From contig NZ_SLVF01000001.1 of the NCBI RefSeq assembly GCF_004345365.1, forward strand, positions 1 through 64,000: a stretch of 64,000 nt of DNA, given 5' to 3'. The DNA comes from Kribbella sp. VKM Ac-2568 (lineage in GTDB: Bacteria; Actinomycetota; Actinomycetes; Propionibacteriales; Kribbellaceae). Made by a program: the position numbers and the translations under genes. The notes under the pieces are model-generated. The model saw only the letters and a program-made list of their open reading frames with translations. It made no database searches and was not told the DNA's origin. This document shows positions 29,172 through 36,855 of the stretch, piece by piece. Numbering within the stretch: the stretch's first letter is position 1; each line of letters begins with the position of its first letter.

Positions 29172-29251
29172 GTGCTGCCCGGACCCTTGAGGTCGTACCG
29201 GAGAAGGCTGCGAGGACTCTCAGGGCTCTTCCCGACGGGCTGCCCGGCATG

Positions 29252-29710
29252 TCAGAGGTTCTTCCGGAAGAAGTGGTTGGAGTGGCCGGGTGGGTAGTCG
29301 TGCTTGACGGCGTACTCCTCGTAGCCGGCCCGGAGGTAGAAGCCCGGAGCCTGGAAATCGAAGGTCGTGACTTCCGCCCACCGGCACCCTCGCTGCCGAC
29401 CCTCATCCTCGACTGCCCGCAACAACTCCAGCCCGATCCTGCGCCCCCGAACCTGCTGATCAACCCACATCGTGTCGATGGTCAGCCAGTGCCACAGCCG
29501 CTCCACCCGCGCTGCACAACCACCGATCAACGCCCCGTCCGTCGCCAGCGCGAACACCTGAACAGGCTCGGACCGCAGATTCGCCGGCTCGAACCGCCTG
29601 CGCACGATTTCTGAGCGGCTCTTGTTGTACTCGACCAGCCGCTCAGTCATCTCCTCCTCGAGCCCGCCGTCCACCCTGGCCTGCAACTCCCACCCACCAG
29701 CCCCATCCAC
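29252..29710 (-). CDS. GNAT-family N-acetyltransferase
   Basis: The protein has the GNAT pattern WHWLTIDTMWVDQQVRGRRIGLELLRAVEDEGRQRG (acetyl-CoA-binding loop) and the late YLRAGYEEYAVKHDYPPGHSNHFFRKNL, a C-terminus common in one actinobacterial/Bacillus GNAT group. The start is unclear; GTG at 29710 gives GAGGWELQARVDGGLEEEMTERLVEYN, which keeps the N-terminal helix conserved in the group, whereas the open frame reaches 29839. No substrate can be assigned. It converges on clpB across the terminator. Confidence 0.72.
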   Translation of the reverse strand: MDGAGGWELQARVDGGLEEEMTERLVEYNKSRSEIVRRRFEPANLRSEPVQVFALATDGALIGGCAARVERLWHWLTIDTMWVDQQVRGRRIGLELLRAVEDEGRQRGCRWAEVTTFDFQAPGFYLRAGYEEYAVKHDYPPGHSNHFFRKNL

Positions 29711-29905
29711 CCCGCCAGCCTGATCCCGCCCCCACCCCCAGACAACCCGATTACCAATCACCCCGCCACCCGCACGACCCCGCGCGCCACCGACCGGGTC
29801 GGTGGTGCTGGGGTGGGTTTGCCGTCTTGGGAGCGGCAAGGGGTGGGGGGTTGGGGGGATCTGCGAGGATCGGGGGTGGGGTTAGGTGGAAGGACTCTTC
29901 GGGCG

Positions 29906-30619
29906 ATGAACGAGCAGTACGGCGGCGGTCAGGGTGACGAGCCCCCGCGGGACGACCGCCCAGGTCCGTACCGAGGCGTCTTCGGCTCGCCCGGCCAATC
30001 ACCCGGCTCACCACCCCCGCCACCCCACGGTCCCTCCGGCCAGAACCCCGCGGCGCCCGGCGGGAAGCCCGGTCAGGACCCGACGCGGTACGGCGGGGAC
30101 GCTGGGCAGGACCCCACGGCGCCGGGCGGGCAGCCCGGGCAGGACCCCGCGCGGTACAGCGGGCAGGGGGCTTCGCCGTATGGGGAGGAAGGACGGGGGT
30201 ACTCGCAGCAAGGGAATCCGTGGGGGTATCGGGCGGGGACTGAGGCTGTGCCCAAGCAGGTGACTGTGGCGGCTGCGATTTCCTTGGGGCTTGGGGCGCT
30301 CTGTGTGCTCGGGGGGTTGTTCTCGCTGACTTCGGCGGCGGCTCCGATGGCTGAGATGTTGATGGGGTCGAAGGATGCCACGGGCTGGTTGGTCGTGGTG
30401 TTCCTGCTGTGCGGGGTGGCCTACATCCTCCCGGCGGTGTTCCTGCGCAAGCGGCGGAACTGGGCCCGGAATCTGCTGATGGTCGTCGCCACCTTCGGCA
30501 TCGCGGGCGGGGTGACCGCCCTCCCCGGCAGCATCCTCGGCCTCGCGATCCACGTCACCCTCCTGGCGCTGATGCTCCAGGGACCCACCAAAACCTGGTT
30601 CCTAGGAGTCCGCCGCTGA
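29906..30619 (+). CDS. Membrane protein with Pro/Gly-rich repeat N-terminus
   Basis: The 237-aa protein has a disordered cytoplasmic-type N-terminus (about 1-125) rich in P, G, Q and D with repeated GQDP blocks (GKPGQDPTRYGG, DAGQDPTAPGG, QPGQDPARYSG), then four hydrophobic segments between about 132 and 235. ATG at 29906 is chosen because it starts at MNEQYGGG with an AAGGA site upstream; the frame further upstream has no such site. The architecture is widespread in actinomycetes (Pro-rich head plus four-TM tail), but no function is known. Its stop overlaps the next gene. Confidence 0.75.
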   Translation: MNEQYGGGQGDEPPRDDRPGPYRGVFGSPGQSPGSPPPPPHGPSGQNPAAPGGKPGQDPTRYGGDAGQDPTAPGGQPGQDPARYSGQGASPYGEEGRGYSQQGNPWGYRAGTEAVPKQVTVAAAISLGLGALCVLGGLFSLTSAAAPMAEMLMGSKDATGWLVVVFLLCGVAYILPAVFLRKRRNWARNLLMVVATFGIAGGVTALPGSILGLAIHVTLLALMLQGPTKTWFLGVRR

Positions 30620-30972
30620 TGGAGATCTGGATCAATCCGGCCTGCTCGAAGTGTCGAGCCGCCACCGCCGCCCTGGATGACTCCGGTACTCCGTACACGG
30701 TCCGCCGCTACCTCGAGGACCCGCCGACCGCCGACGAGCTCACCGACGTACTGGCCCGCCTGAACCTCGAACCCTGGCACATCGCCAGGATGAACGAGAA
30801 GCCGGCCGTTGCCCTCCGCGACCTCCCTCGCGACGAGGCTCATCGCGCGGACTGGATCGCCGCCCTGGTCGCCGATCCCATCCTCATCCAGCGCCCGATC
30901 ATCACGTCCGACGACGGCACCACCGCCATCGCCCGAGACCCCGAAACCGTCTCCCGCTTCCTCCGCCCCTAG
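30619..30972 (+). CDS. ArsC/Spx-family thioredoxin-fold protein (arsenate reductase-like)
   Basis: The 117-aa product has the ArsC-fold start MEIWINPACSKCRAATAALDDSG and later RPIITSDDGTTAIARDPETV, matching arsenate reductase-like proteins (glutaredoxin-dependent class). It has a CxxC pair (CSKC) instead of the single active Cys of classical E. coli ArsC, a variant frequent in actinobacterial homologues. ATG at 30619 overlaps the preceding stop (ATGA), so the gene is coupled to the membrane protein. With no ars operon partners, arsenate reduction is unproven and a thiol-redox role is equally plausible. Confidence 0.8.
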   Translation: MEIWINPACSKCRAATAALDDSGTPYTVRRYLEDPPTADELTDVLARLNLEPWHIARMNEKPAVALRDLPRDEAHRADWIAALVADPILIQRPIITSDDGTTAIARDPETVSRFLRP

Positions 30973-31583
30973 GCGCGCGAAGCCGGCTGGCTGGTCATGG
31001 CTTTGAGGGCCTGTTCGGCGATGGCGGCGGACTGCAGCAGGGCCTCGCGCGGCACGCCGGCTGCCGCGTGGACGGCGTGACCTTCGGACACCACCATGAG
31101 GAAGCGGGCCAGGGCGTCCGGGTCGGCATCCGCTGGTAGGTCGTTCTGCTCGATCGCCAGGCGGAACCGGTCGGCGAAGACCTTCTCCCCAGCGAGGCGG
31201 CTGGCCGCCAGGAACTGTGCGACGTCCTGGTTCTCGGTACTGCAGGACAGGCCGCCCTGGATCGACAGACACCCGTTCGGCTTGTCGTCGAGGGTCACGG
31301 CAGCCACGTTGTCGCGCAGGAACCGCTGGACGACGAGGAGCGCGGTGGGTTCCTCGAGGGCTGCCCGCGCGTACGCCATGTCGTGCTCGGCGTAGTGCGC
31401 GATCACCCGGCGGAAGAGATCTGCCTTGCCGCCGTACACGGAGTACAGGCTTGGTTTGTTGACGCCCATCGCAGTCGTCAGGTCGGTGATCGAGGTGCCC
31501 TCGTAGCCCTGCCGCCAGAACACCTCGACGGCACGCTCGAGTGCCTCCTCCTCGTCGAACGTGCGCGGTCGTCCTCCCGGCAT
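30969..31583 (-). CDS. TetR-family transcriptional regulator
   Basis: The 204-aa protein has a TetR N-terminal helix-turn-helix (TSITDLTTAMGVNKPSLYSVYGGKADLFRRV) and an alpha-helical ligand domain. It is divergent from the F420-type oxidoreductase gene, and the gap holds two palindromes (31623-31634, 31680-31689) that suit its operator. It therefore probably represses that oxidoreductase and the following SDR, and itself. Its 3' end overlaps the 3' end of the ArsC-like gene by four bases (convergent). Confidence 0.92.
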   Translation of the reverse strand: MPGGRPRTFDEEEALERAVEVFWRQGYEGTSITDLTTAMGVNKPSLYSVYGGKADLFRRVIAHYAEHDMAYARAALEEPTALLVVQRFLRDNVAAVTLDDKPNGCLSIQGGLSCSTENQDVAQFLAASRLAGEKVFADRFRLAIEQNDLPADADPDALARFLMVVSEGHAVHAAAGVPREALLQSAAIAEQALKAMTSQPASRA

Positions 31584-31622
31584 CTGCCACCTCCTGGCTC
31601 ATTGCCGAGAATAGCAGTTCTT

Positions 31623-31689
31623 AACCGCTCGGTTCAAAAATTTGCATGAGCCCTCAACCACTGCTAGCTTGAGTTTCTAACCGAACGGT
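31623..31689. promoter_or_regulatory. Two palindromic candidate TetR operators
   Basis: AACCG-CT-CGGTT (31623-31634) and ACCG-AA-CGGT (31680-31689) lie in the divergent gap, one near each promoter. They share the ACCG/CGGT arms with 46 bp between them. Binding by the adjacent TetR protein is inferred. Confidence 0.6.
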
Positions 31690-31710
31690 ATGAAACTGAG
31701 GAGACGGATC

Positions 31711-32631
31711 ATGAGCGGCAGTGCTGAGCAGGCCCTGGGGCGGGTCGGCGTCTGGAGCATGGAACTGCGCAACGCCGGGCGGCCGGGCGTCGCCGAGGCG
31801 GCGGCCGAACTGGCTGACCGGGGCATCACCGCCCTCTGGATCCCTGGGCTCGACGGCCGCGGAGTCTTCGACGACACCGACGAGCTGCTGACTGCATCGC
31901 CCAAGACGTACGTCGTGCTCGGTGTCCTCGGTATCTGGCGACAGGAAGCCTCGGTCTTGTCGGCCCGGGTCCAGGAGCTGGACCTCCGTCACGGGCCGCG
32001 GACAATCGTCGGCCTCGGGGTGAGTGACCGCAACGCGGCCGCGGCGGTGGGTCGGACGTACGCCAGTCCGGTCGATGCGGTCAGCGAGTACCTCGATGAG
32101 CTGGCTCAGGAGCAGAGCCCGATCGCTCGGGAGCGTCTGCTGCTCGGGGCTCTCGGTCCTCGGATGGCGCAGCTCGCAGCAGAACGCACTGCGGGGATCC
32201 ATCCGTTCCTGGTGAACCCGGACTACACCGCGCGGATGCGCGACCGGCTGGGCAGCGACGCGATCATCGCGCCTCATCAGGCGGTCGTGTTCAGCGCGGA
32301 TGCCGAGCAGGCTCGCGCGGTCGCGCGCGACCAGCTCGGGATGTTCGTCGGGTTCGATGCCTACCGCAACAATCTTCGGCGGCTCGGCTTCACCGACAGC
32401 GATCTCGTTCCCGGCGGCAGCGACCGGCTGATCGACGCGCTGGTCGCCTGGGGAGACGACGGGGCGATCGGCCGACGACTCCGCGAGCACTTGGACGCAG
32501 GCGCCGACCACGTCGCCGTACAGGTACTTCCCACCGCACCGGCCGACAACGGCCTGCCCTCACCGGGAGGCGACGGCCTTCCCCTGGCGGGCTGGCGGCG
32601 ACTGGCGGATCTCGCCACCGGCCTCGCCTGA
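31711..32631 (+). CDS. LLM-class F420-dependent oxidoreductase
   Basis: The 306-aa protein belongs to the bacterial luciferase-like (LLM) F420-dependent group (the actinobacterial TIGR03620-type): a TIM barrel with RVGVWSMELRN at strand 1, ALWIPGLDGRGVFDD and the C-terminal ADHVAVQVLPT. ATG at 31711 follows GAGGAGA by eight bases. It uses deazaflavin F420, which fits an actinomycete; the substrate is unknown. It is divergent from a TetR regulator and precedes an SDR on the same strand, probably one detoxification unit. Confidence 0.85.
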   Translation: MSGSAEQALGRVGVWSMELRNAGRPGVAEAAAELADRGITALWIPGLDGRGVFDDTDELLTASPKTYVVLGVLGIWRQEASVLSARVQELDLRHGPRTIVGLGVSDRNAAAAVGRTYASPVDAVSEYLDELAQEQSPIARERLLLGALGPRMAQLAAERTAGIHPFLVNPDYTARMRDRLGSDAIIAPHQAVVFSADAEQARAVARDQLGMFVGFDAYRNNLRRLGFTDSDLVPGGSDRLIDALVAWGDDGAIGRRLREHLDAGADHVAVQVLPTAPADNGLPSPGGDGLPLAGWRRLADLATGLA

Positions 32632-32724
32632 CCTCTCCACCGGACCTCACCCCCACCTCACCTGACACCCATTTCACCTGAGCTTCCGGCCGATCCCGGC
32701 CGGCACCACCGAAAGGATCCCCTC

Positions 32725-33486
32725 ATGGGACAGCTGGACAACAAGGTCGCACTCGTCACCGGTGCCACCAGCGGTATCGGCCTGGCGGCCGCACGGCGGC
32801 TCGCGGTGGAAGGCGCACACGTCTTCATCACCGGTCGCCGCAAGCCCGAACTCGATGCCGCGGTGGCCGACATCGCGGCCGTCGCCGGTGACCGGGTCAC
32901 CGGCGTGGCGGGTGACGTCGCGAACCTGGATGACCTCGACGCGCTCTACAGCTCCATCGCGCAATACGGCCGCGGCCTCGACATCGTCTACGCGAACGCG
33001 GGAGGCGGTGGCTTCGTGCCGCTGGAGGCGATCACTCCCGACGACTTCGACCGCACCTTCGGCATCAACGTCCGCGGCACGCTCTTCACCGTGCAGAAGG
33101 CGCTTCCGCTGCTGAACGAGGGCGCGGCGATCGTCCTGGCCGGCTCCACCGCCGCCACCGATGGCACCCCGGCCTTCAGTGTGTACTCCGCAACGAAGGC
33201 CGCCATCCGGTCCTTCGGCCGGACCTGGGCAGCCGAGTTGGCGCCGCGCGGGATCCGGGTGAACACCGTCATTCCCGGCTCCACCAACACGCCGGGGCTC
33301 GCCGGACTCGTACCGGACCCCGAGCAGGTCGGGGCGGTCCTGGGAGCGATGGCCGCCGGGGTGCCGCTCGGGCGTCTCGGGGAGCCCGACGAGATCGCCA
33401 ACGCCGTCCTGTTCCTCGCCTCCGACCAGAGCAGTTTCATGACCGGCGGCGAGATCTTCGTCGACGGCGGCAGCAGCCAGATCTGA
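32725..33486 (+). CDS. Short-chain dehydrogenase/reductase
   Basis: A classical SDR of 253 aa: TGATSGIG NAD(P)-binding motif, YANAGG after strand 4, catalytic YSATK, and PGSTNTPGL after the active site, with the C-terminal SFMTGGEIFVDGG. The Arg in VFITGRRKPEL after strand 2 suggests NADP(H) preference. It sits 93 bp after the F420 oxidoreductase on the same strand and has its own GAAAGGA ribosome site. Substrate unknown. Confidence 0.9.
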   Translation: MGQLDNKVALVTGATSGIGLAAARRLAVEGAHVFITGRRKPELDAAVADIAAVAGDRVTGVAGDVANLDDLDALYSSIAQYGRGLDIVYANAGGGGFVPLEAITPDDFDRTFGINVRGTLFTVQKALPLLNEGAAIVLAGSTAATDGTPAFSVYSATKAAIRSFGRTWAAELAPRGIRVNTVIPGSTNTPGLAGLVPDPEQVGAVLGAMAAGVPLGRLGEPDEIANAVLFLASDQSSFMTGGEIFVDGGSSQI

Positions 33487-33535
33487 GCGCAGGGTGCCGG
33501 TGGAGCGCGCAGCCCATCGGCACCCCCGCCGGACC

Positions 33536-34687
33536 TCAGAGCTTGGTGAGGCGGGTGAGGGCTTCCTCGAGGATGTGGGGTTGTTTGCAGAAGGCCCAGC
33601 GGACCAGGGGGCGGCCGGCGTCCACGTTGTCGTAGAAGACCTGGTGGGGGATTGCCACCACGCCGGTCTTCTCGGGCAGCATGCGGCAGAACTCGACGCC
33701 GTCGGTGTAGCCGAGGGGGCGGACGTCGGTGGTGACGAAGTAGGTGCCCTGGGGGCGGTGGACGCCGAAGCCGAGGGATTCCAGGCCGTCGCAGAGCAGG
33801 TCGCGCTTGGCCTGCATCGTACCGCGCAGCTCGTCGAAGTACTCGTTGCCTAAGGCAAGGGCTCCGGCAACGGCTGGTTGGAAGGGTGCGCCCGAGACGT
33901 AGGTGAGGAACTGCTTGGACGTGTTGACCGCGGTCACCACCTCGGGAGTCCCGGTGACCCAGCCGATCTTCCAGCCGGTGACGGAGAAGGTCTTGCCCGC
34001 ACTGCCGATGGAGATCGTGCGCTCGGCCATCCCGTCGTACGACGTGAGCGGGCGGTGCTCGAGTCCGTCGTAGATGAGGTGCTCGTAGACCTCGTCGGTG
34101 ATGACGACCAGGTCGTGCTCGATCGCGACGGCGGCGACCCCGCGGAGTTCCTCGTCGGTGAGCACCGTGCCGGTCGGGTTGTGCGGTGAGTTGATCAGCA
34201 GCACCTTCGTCCGCGGAGTGACCGCGGCCCGGAGTTCGTCGAGGTCGAGGCGGAAGTCGGGCGCGCGCAGGGTGACCGGCACGCGGTGGCCACCCGCCAT
34301 CGCGATGCACGCCGCGTACGAGTCGTAGTACGGCTCGAGGGCGATCACCTCGTCACCCGGTTCGACGTACGCGAGCAGGGCGGCGGCGATCGCCTCGGTG
34401 GCGCCGGTGGTGACCAGGACCTGCGTGTCCGGGTCGTACTCGAGGCCGTAGAACCGCTTCTGGTGGTCGACGATCGCCTGCCGGAGGGCGGGGATGCCGC
34501 GACCCGGCGGGTACTGGTTCGCGCCGGACCGGATGGCCGAGATCGCGTCCTCGAGCAGGGAGTCCGGGCCGTCGGTGTCGGGGAACCCCTGGCCGAGGTT
34601 CACCGAGCCCGTGCGGACCGCGAGCGCGGACATCTCCGCGAAGATGGTGGTGCCGAGACCTTGCAGCCGCTGAGCGTGTTCGCGCAT
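33536..34687 (-). CDS. Class I/II PLP aminotransferase (DapC/kynurenine-aminotransferase-like)
   Basis: The 383-aa aminotransferase has the N-terminal NLGQGFPDTDGP, the Asn/Pro motif LLINSPHNPTGTVL, the Asp-Tyr pair region DEVYEHLIYDG, and the PLP-lysine in SIGSAGKTFSVTGWKIGW. The group includes N-succinyldiaminopimelate aminotransferase, methionine and kynurenine aminotransferases; the actinobacterial member at this size is often annotated DapC. Without other lysine-pathway genes nearby the exact substrate is undecided. It is divergent from the inositol-phosphate enzyme gene. Confidence 0.88.
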   Translation of the reverse strand: MREHAQRLQGLGTTIFAEMSALAVRTGSVNLGQGFPDTDGPDSLLEDAISAIRSGANQYPPGRGIPALRQAIVDHQKRFYGLEYDPDTQVLVTTGATEAIAAALLAYVEPGDEVIALEPYYDSYAACIAMAGGHRVPVTLRAPDFRLDLDELRAAVTPRTKVLLINSPHNPTGTVLTDEELRGVAAVAIEHDLVVITDEVYEHLIYDGLEHRPLTSYDGMAERTISIGSAGKTFSVTGWKIGWVTGTPEVVTAVNTSKQFLTYVSGAPFQPAVAGALALGNEYFDELRGTMQAKRDLLCDGLESLGFGVHRPQGTYFVTTDVRPLGYTDGVEFCRMLPEKTGVVAIPHQVFYDNVDAGRPLVRWAFCKQPHILEEALTRLTKL

Positions 34688-34907
34688 GGCTCCGACCCTA
34701 ACCCCGCCACCCAGGTGCCCGCAGGAGTCCGTCCGCGCCGCGGGACAACGGCCGGGGACGGGTCATGATGCTCCGACAACCCACCAAACTCTGGTGCCAG
34801 ACCCCCGCCGCTGACCGTCCGAAGCAGTCGTTTCGTCCTGGCGGACGCAGTCTGGCACTTTCGATACCGGCCGTTCCATGCATCATGAGATGCGAGGGAG
34901 GCCGCCC

Positions 34908-36215
34908 ATGACCGAAGAGAGTGGGACGGTGCCGGCGGTGCGCGTGGCGCTGCTACTTGCCGCCGGACGAGGACTTCGGATGCGGTCCACCCGCCCGAAG
35001 GCATTGCGCCGGGTCGGCGGCATCAGCCTGCTGGAGCGCTGCAGCAAGGTGTTGCGCCAGGCCGGGGTCGAGCGAATCGTCGTCGTGGTCGGTTACCGCG
35101 CAGAAGATGTCATCGCCGCGATCCAGGCTCGGAAGCTGCCGGTGGAGGTGGTGACGAACGCGGACTGGCAGCACGGCACTGCCTCCTCGGTGCTGGCCGG
35201 CCTCAGCGCGGTCGGCGACCGACGCTGTCTGGTGGTGATGGGTGACCACGTGTTCGAGGCGGAGGATGTCCGGCGGCTGGTCCGGACGACCGGTGGCAAC
35301 GTAGCGGCCGTGGACCGCGACGTCGATCGACAGTTCGGTGGCCTGAGCGGGGCCCGCCCGAACAGGATCCTGCTGCGAGACGACGGGTGCGTCGCCTCCC
35401 TGGGGCCCGACCTGGACGAGTACGACGCGGTGGACGCGGGCCTGACCGTCGTCGAGGTGAGCGACGTGCTGTCGGTGGCGGGCCGTGCGTCGGAGTCCTG
35501 GTTGGAGCTCCGGCAGGAACTGCTGGCGCAGGGCCACCCCGTTCAGTCCCGTGACGTGAACGGGTTGTGGGCCGATGTGGACACGCCGGAAACGGTGCGG
35601 GCCCTGGAACGGTTCATGTGGCGCCGCTACGGACCCAAGCCGACCGACGGTGTCATCGCCCGGGTGGTGAATCGCCGCATCTCCGGACCGCTCACCCGCC
35701 TGCTGTTGCACACCGGGCTCACGCCTGACGCCGCGACCGCACTGGCATTCGCCACCACCCTGCTGGCGGCCGGGCTGGTGGCGACCGGCAACACCTGGCT
35801 GATGGTTGCCGGCGGCGTTGGCGTCGTCCTCGGCTCGGCACTGGATGGTGTCGACGGCGAGATCGCTCGTGTCAGCGGTACGGCGTCCCGGCGCGGCGCG
35901 ACCCTGGACACGCTCCTGGACCGGTATGCCGACCTGTCGGTAGTCCTGGCCCTCGTCCTCGCCACTGGCGCGACACGAACCGCTTGGGCCTGGGGATTCG
36001 CCGCGGCGACAGGTTGCCTGCTGGTGTCTTACGTCCACGCGGTCGGCCGCGACACCGACGTACGACTCTTGTTCCGCCGTGAGTTCCGGCTACTCATCTT
36101 CGCGGTCGCGGCTGTCGTCGGGCTGCCACTGTGGGGGCTGATCGCTGTGGCCGTCGCAGCCAACCTCGACGTGGTCCGAGGTATCGACCTGCTGCTGCGA
36201 GCCATGCGCGAATGA
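34908..36215 (+). CDS. Fused sugar-alcohol-phosphate cytidylyltransferase / CDP-alcohol phosphotransferase (IPCT-DIPPS-like)
   Basis: The 435-aa protein has two enzymes in one chain. Residues 1-230 are a nucleotidyltransferase with LLAAGRGLRMRSTRPKAL and DVNGLWADVDTPETV, as in inositol-1-phosphate cytidylyltransferases. Residues 250-435 are a membrane CDP-alcohol phosphotransferase with motif DGVDGEIARVSGTASRRGATLDT and its second Asp, plus about five hydrophobic helices. The same fusion in Archaeoglobus and Rubrobacter makes di-myo-inositol phosphate precursor via CDP-inositol. In a mesophile, an inositol- or other polyol-phosphate lipid is an equally good reading. ATG at 34908 has GAGGGAGG six bases upstream. 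Confidence 0.8.
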   Translation: MTEESGTVPAVRVALLLAAGRGLRMRSTRPKALRRVGGISLLERCSKVLRQAGVERIVVVVGYRAEDVIAAIQARKLPVEVVTNADWQHGTASSVLAGLSAVGDRRCLVVMGDHVFEAEDVRRLVRTTGGNVAAVDRDVDRQFGGLSGARPNRILLRDDGCVASLGPDLDEYDAVDAGLTVVEVSDVLSVAGRASESWLELRQELLAQGHPVQSRDVNGLWADVDTPETVRALERFMWRRYGPKPTDGVIARVVNRRISGPLTRLLLHTGLTPDAATALAFATTLLAAGLVATGNTWLMVAGGVGVVLGSALDGVDGEIARVSGTASRRGATLDTLLDRYADLSVVLALVLATGATRTAWAWGFAAATGCLLVSYVHAVGRDTDVRLLFRREFRLLIFAVAAVVGLPLWGLIAVAVAANLDVVRGIDLLLRAMRE

Positions 36216-36299
36216 CCTGCTCTGATCAGCGGCGGCGCGGGGCGTCAGGGGTGGGTTCGGAGGGCGGGTTCGCTCCGCTGGGGGCGGGGCCGACGCAGG

Positions 36300-36761
36300 T
36301 CAGGCGGGGTCTTCGGCTGGGGTTGCGCTGTTGACCATGCGTTGCAGCCAGGCGCGGGCGGTGGCGCGGTCGGCAGGGGTGAAGCTGGCTTCCAGGTCGC
36401 GTTCGACCGCGCGGACGGCGGGGGTGGCGTCGGCGAGGCGCTGCTGGCCGGCGTCGGTCAGGTAGAGCTGCTGGGACCGGCGGTCGGCCGGGTTGGCGCG
36501 GCGTTCGAGCAGGCCTGCGCGTTCCATCCCGGTGATCAGCTCGTTCGCCGACTGCCGGGCGGTGCCGACCTTTCTCGCCAGTTCGGCGATCGTGCAGCCC
36601 GGCTTCTCGGCGAGCAGCAGCAGCGTGCCGTACTGCTGGACGGAGAGTCCGTGCACGACCAGGGCGGCGGCGGCGGCCGAGCGCATGCTCAGCCAGGCGT
36701 GCCGCATCAAGAAGGTGACGCAGCCGCCGTCCATCTCATCGACGTGATCCATGGACCCCAT
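36300..36761 (-). CDS. MarR-family transcriptional regulator
   Basis: The 153-aa MarR protein has the winged helix (AELARKVGTARQSANELITGMERAGLLERRANPADRRSQQLYLTDAG). It diverges from a DHA2-type efflux pump gene across a 94-bp gap holding a large palindromic repeat; this is the standard layout of a drug-sensing MarR repressor and its pump. Its ligand is unknown. Confidence 0.93.
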   Translation of the reverse strand: MGSMDHVDEMDGGCVTFLMRHAWLSMRSAAAAALVVHGLSVQQYGTLLLLAEKPGCTIAELARKVGTARQSANELITGMERAGLLERRANPADRRSQQLYLTDAGQQRLADATPAVRAVERDLEASFTPADRATARAWLQRMVNSATPAEDPA

Positions 36762-36786
36762 TCTGCCCAGCGCGGCCGAAAAGAGA

Positions 36787-36842
36787 GATTGACAGGTTCC
36801 TGACGATCATGTCACGCTCGACACGTCAGGTACCTGTCAATC
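36787..36842. promoter_or_regulatory. Inverted pair of 19-bp MarR operator candidates
   Basis: The arms GATTGACAGGTTCCTGACG (36787-36805) and CGTCAGGTACCTGTCAATC (36824-36842) are reverse complements with one mismatch. The right arm contains the perfect palindrome CAGGTACCTG. Both arms include TTGACA, the -35 box for each divergent promoter, so a bound MarR dimer would block both genes. Confidence 0.75.
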
Positions 36843-36855
36843 ATAGGAGTGGGTC

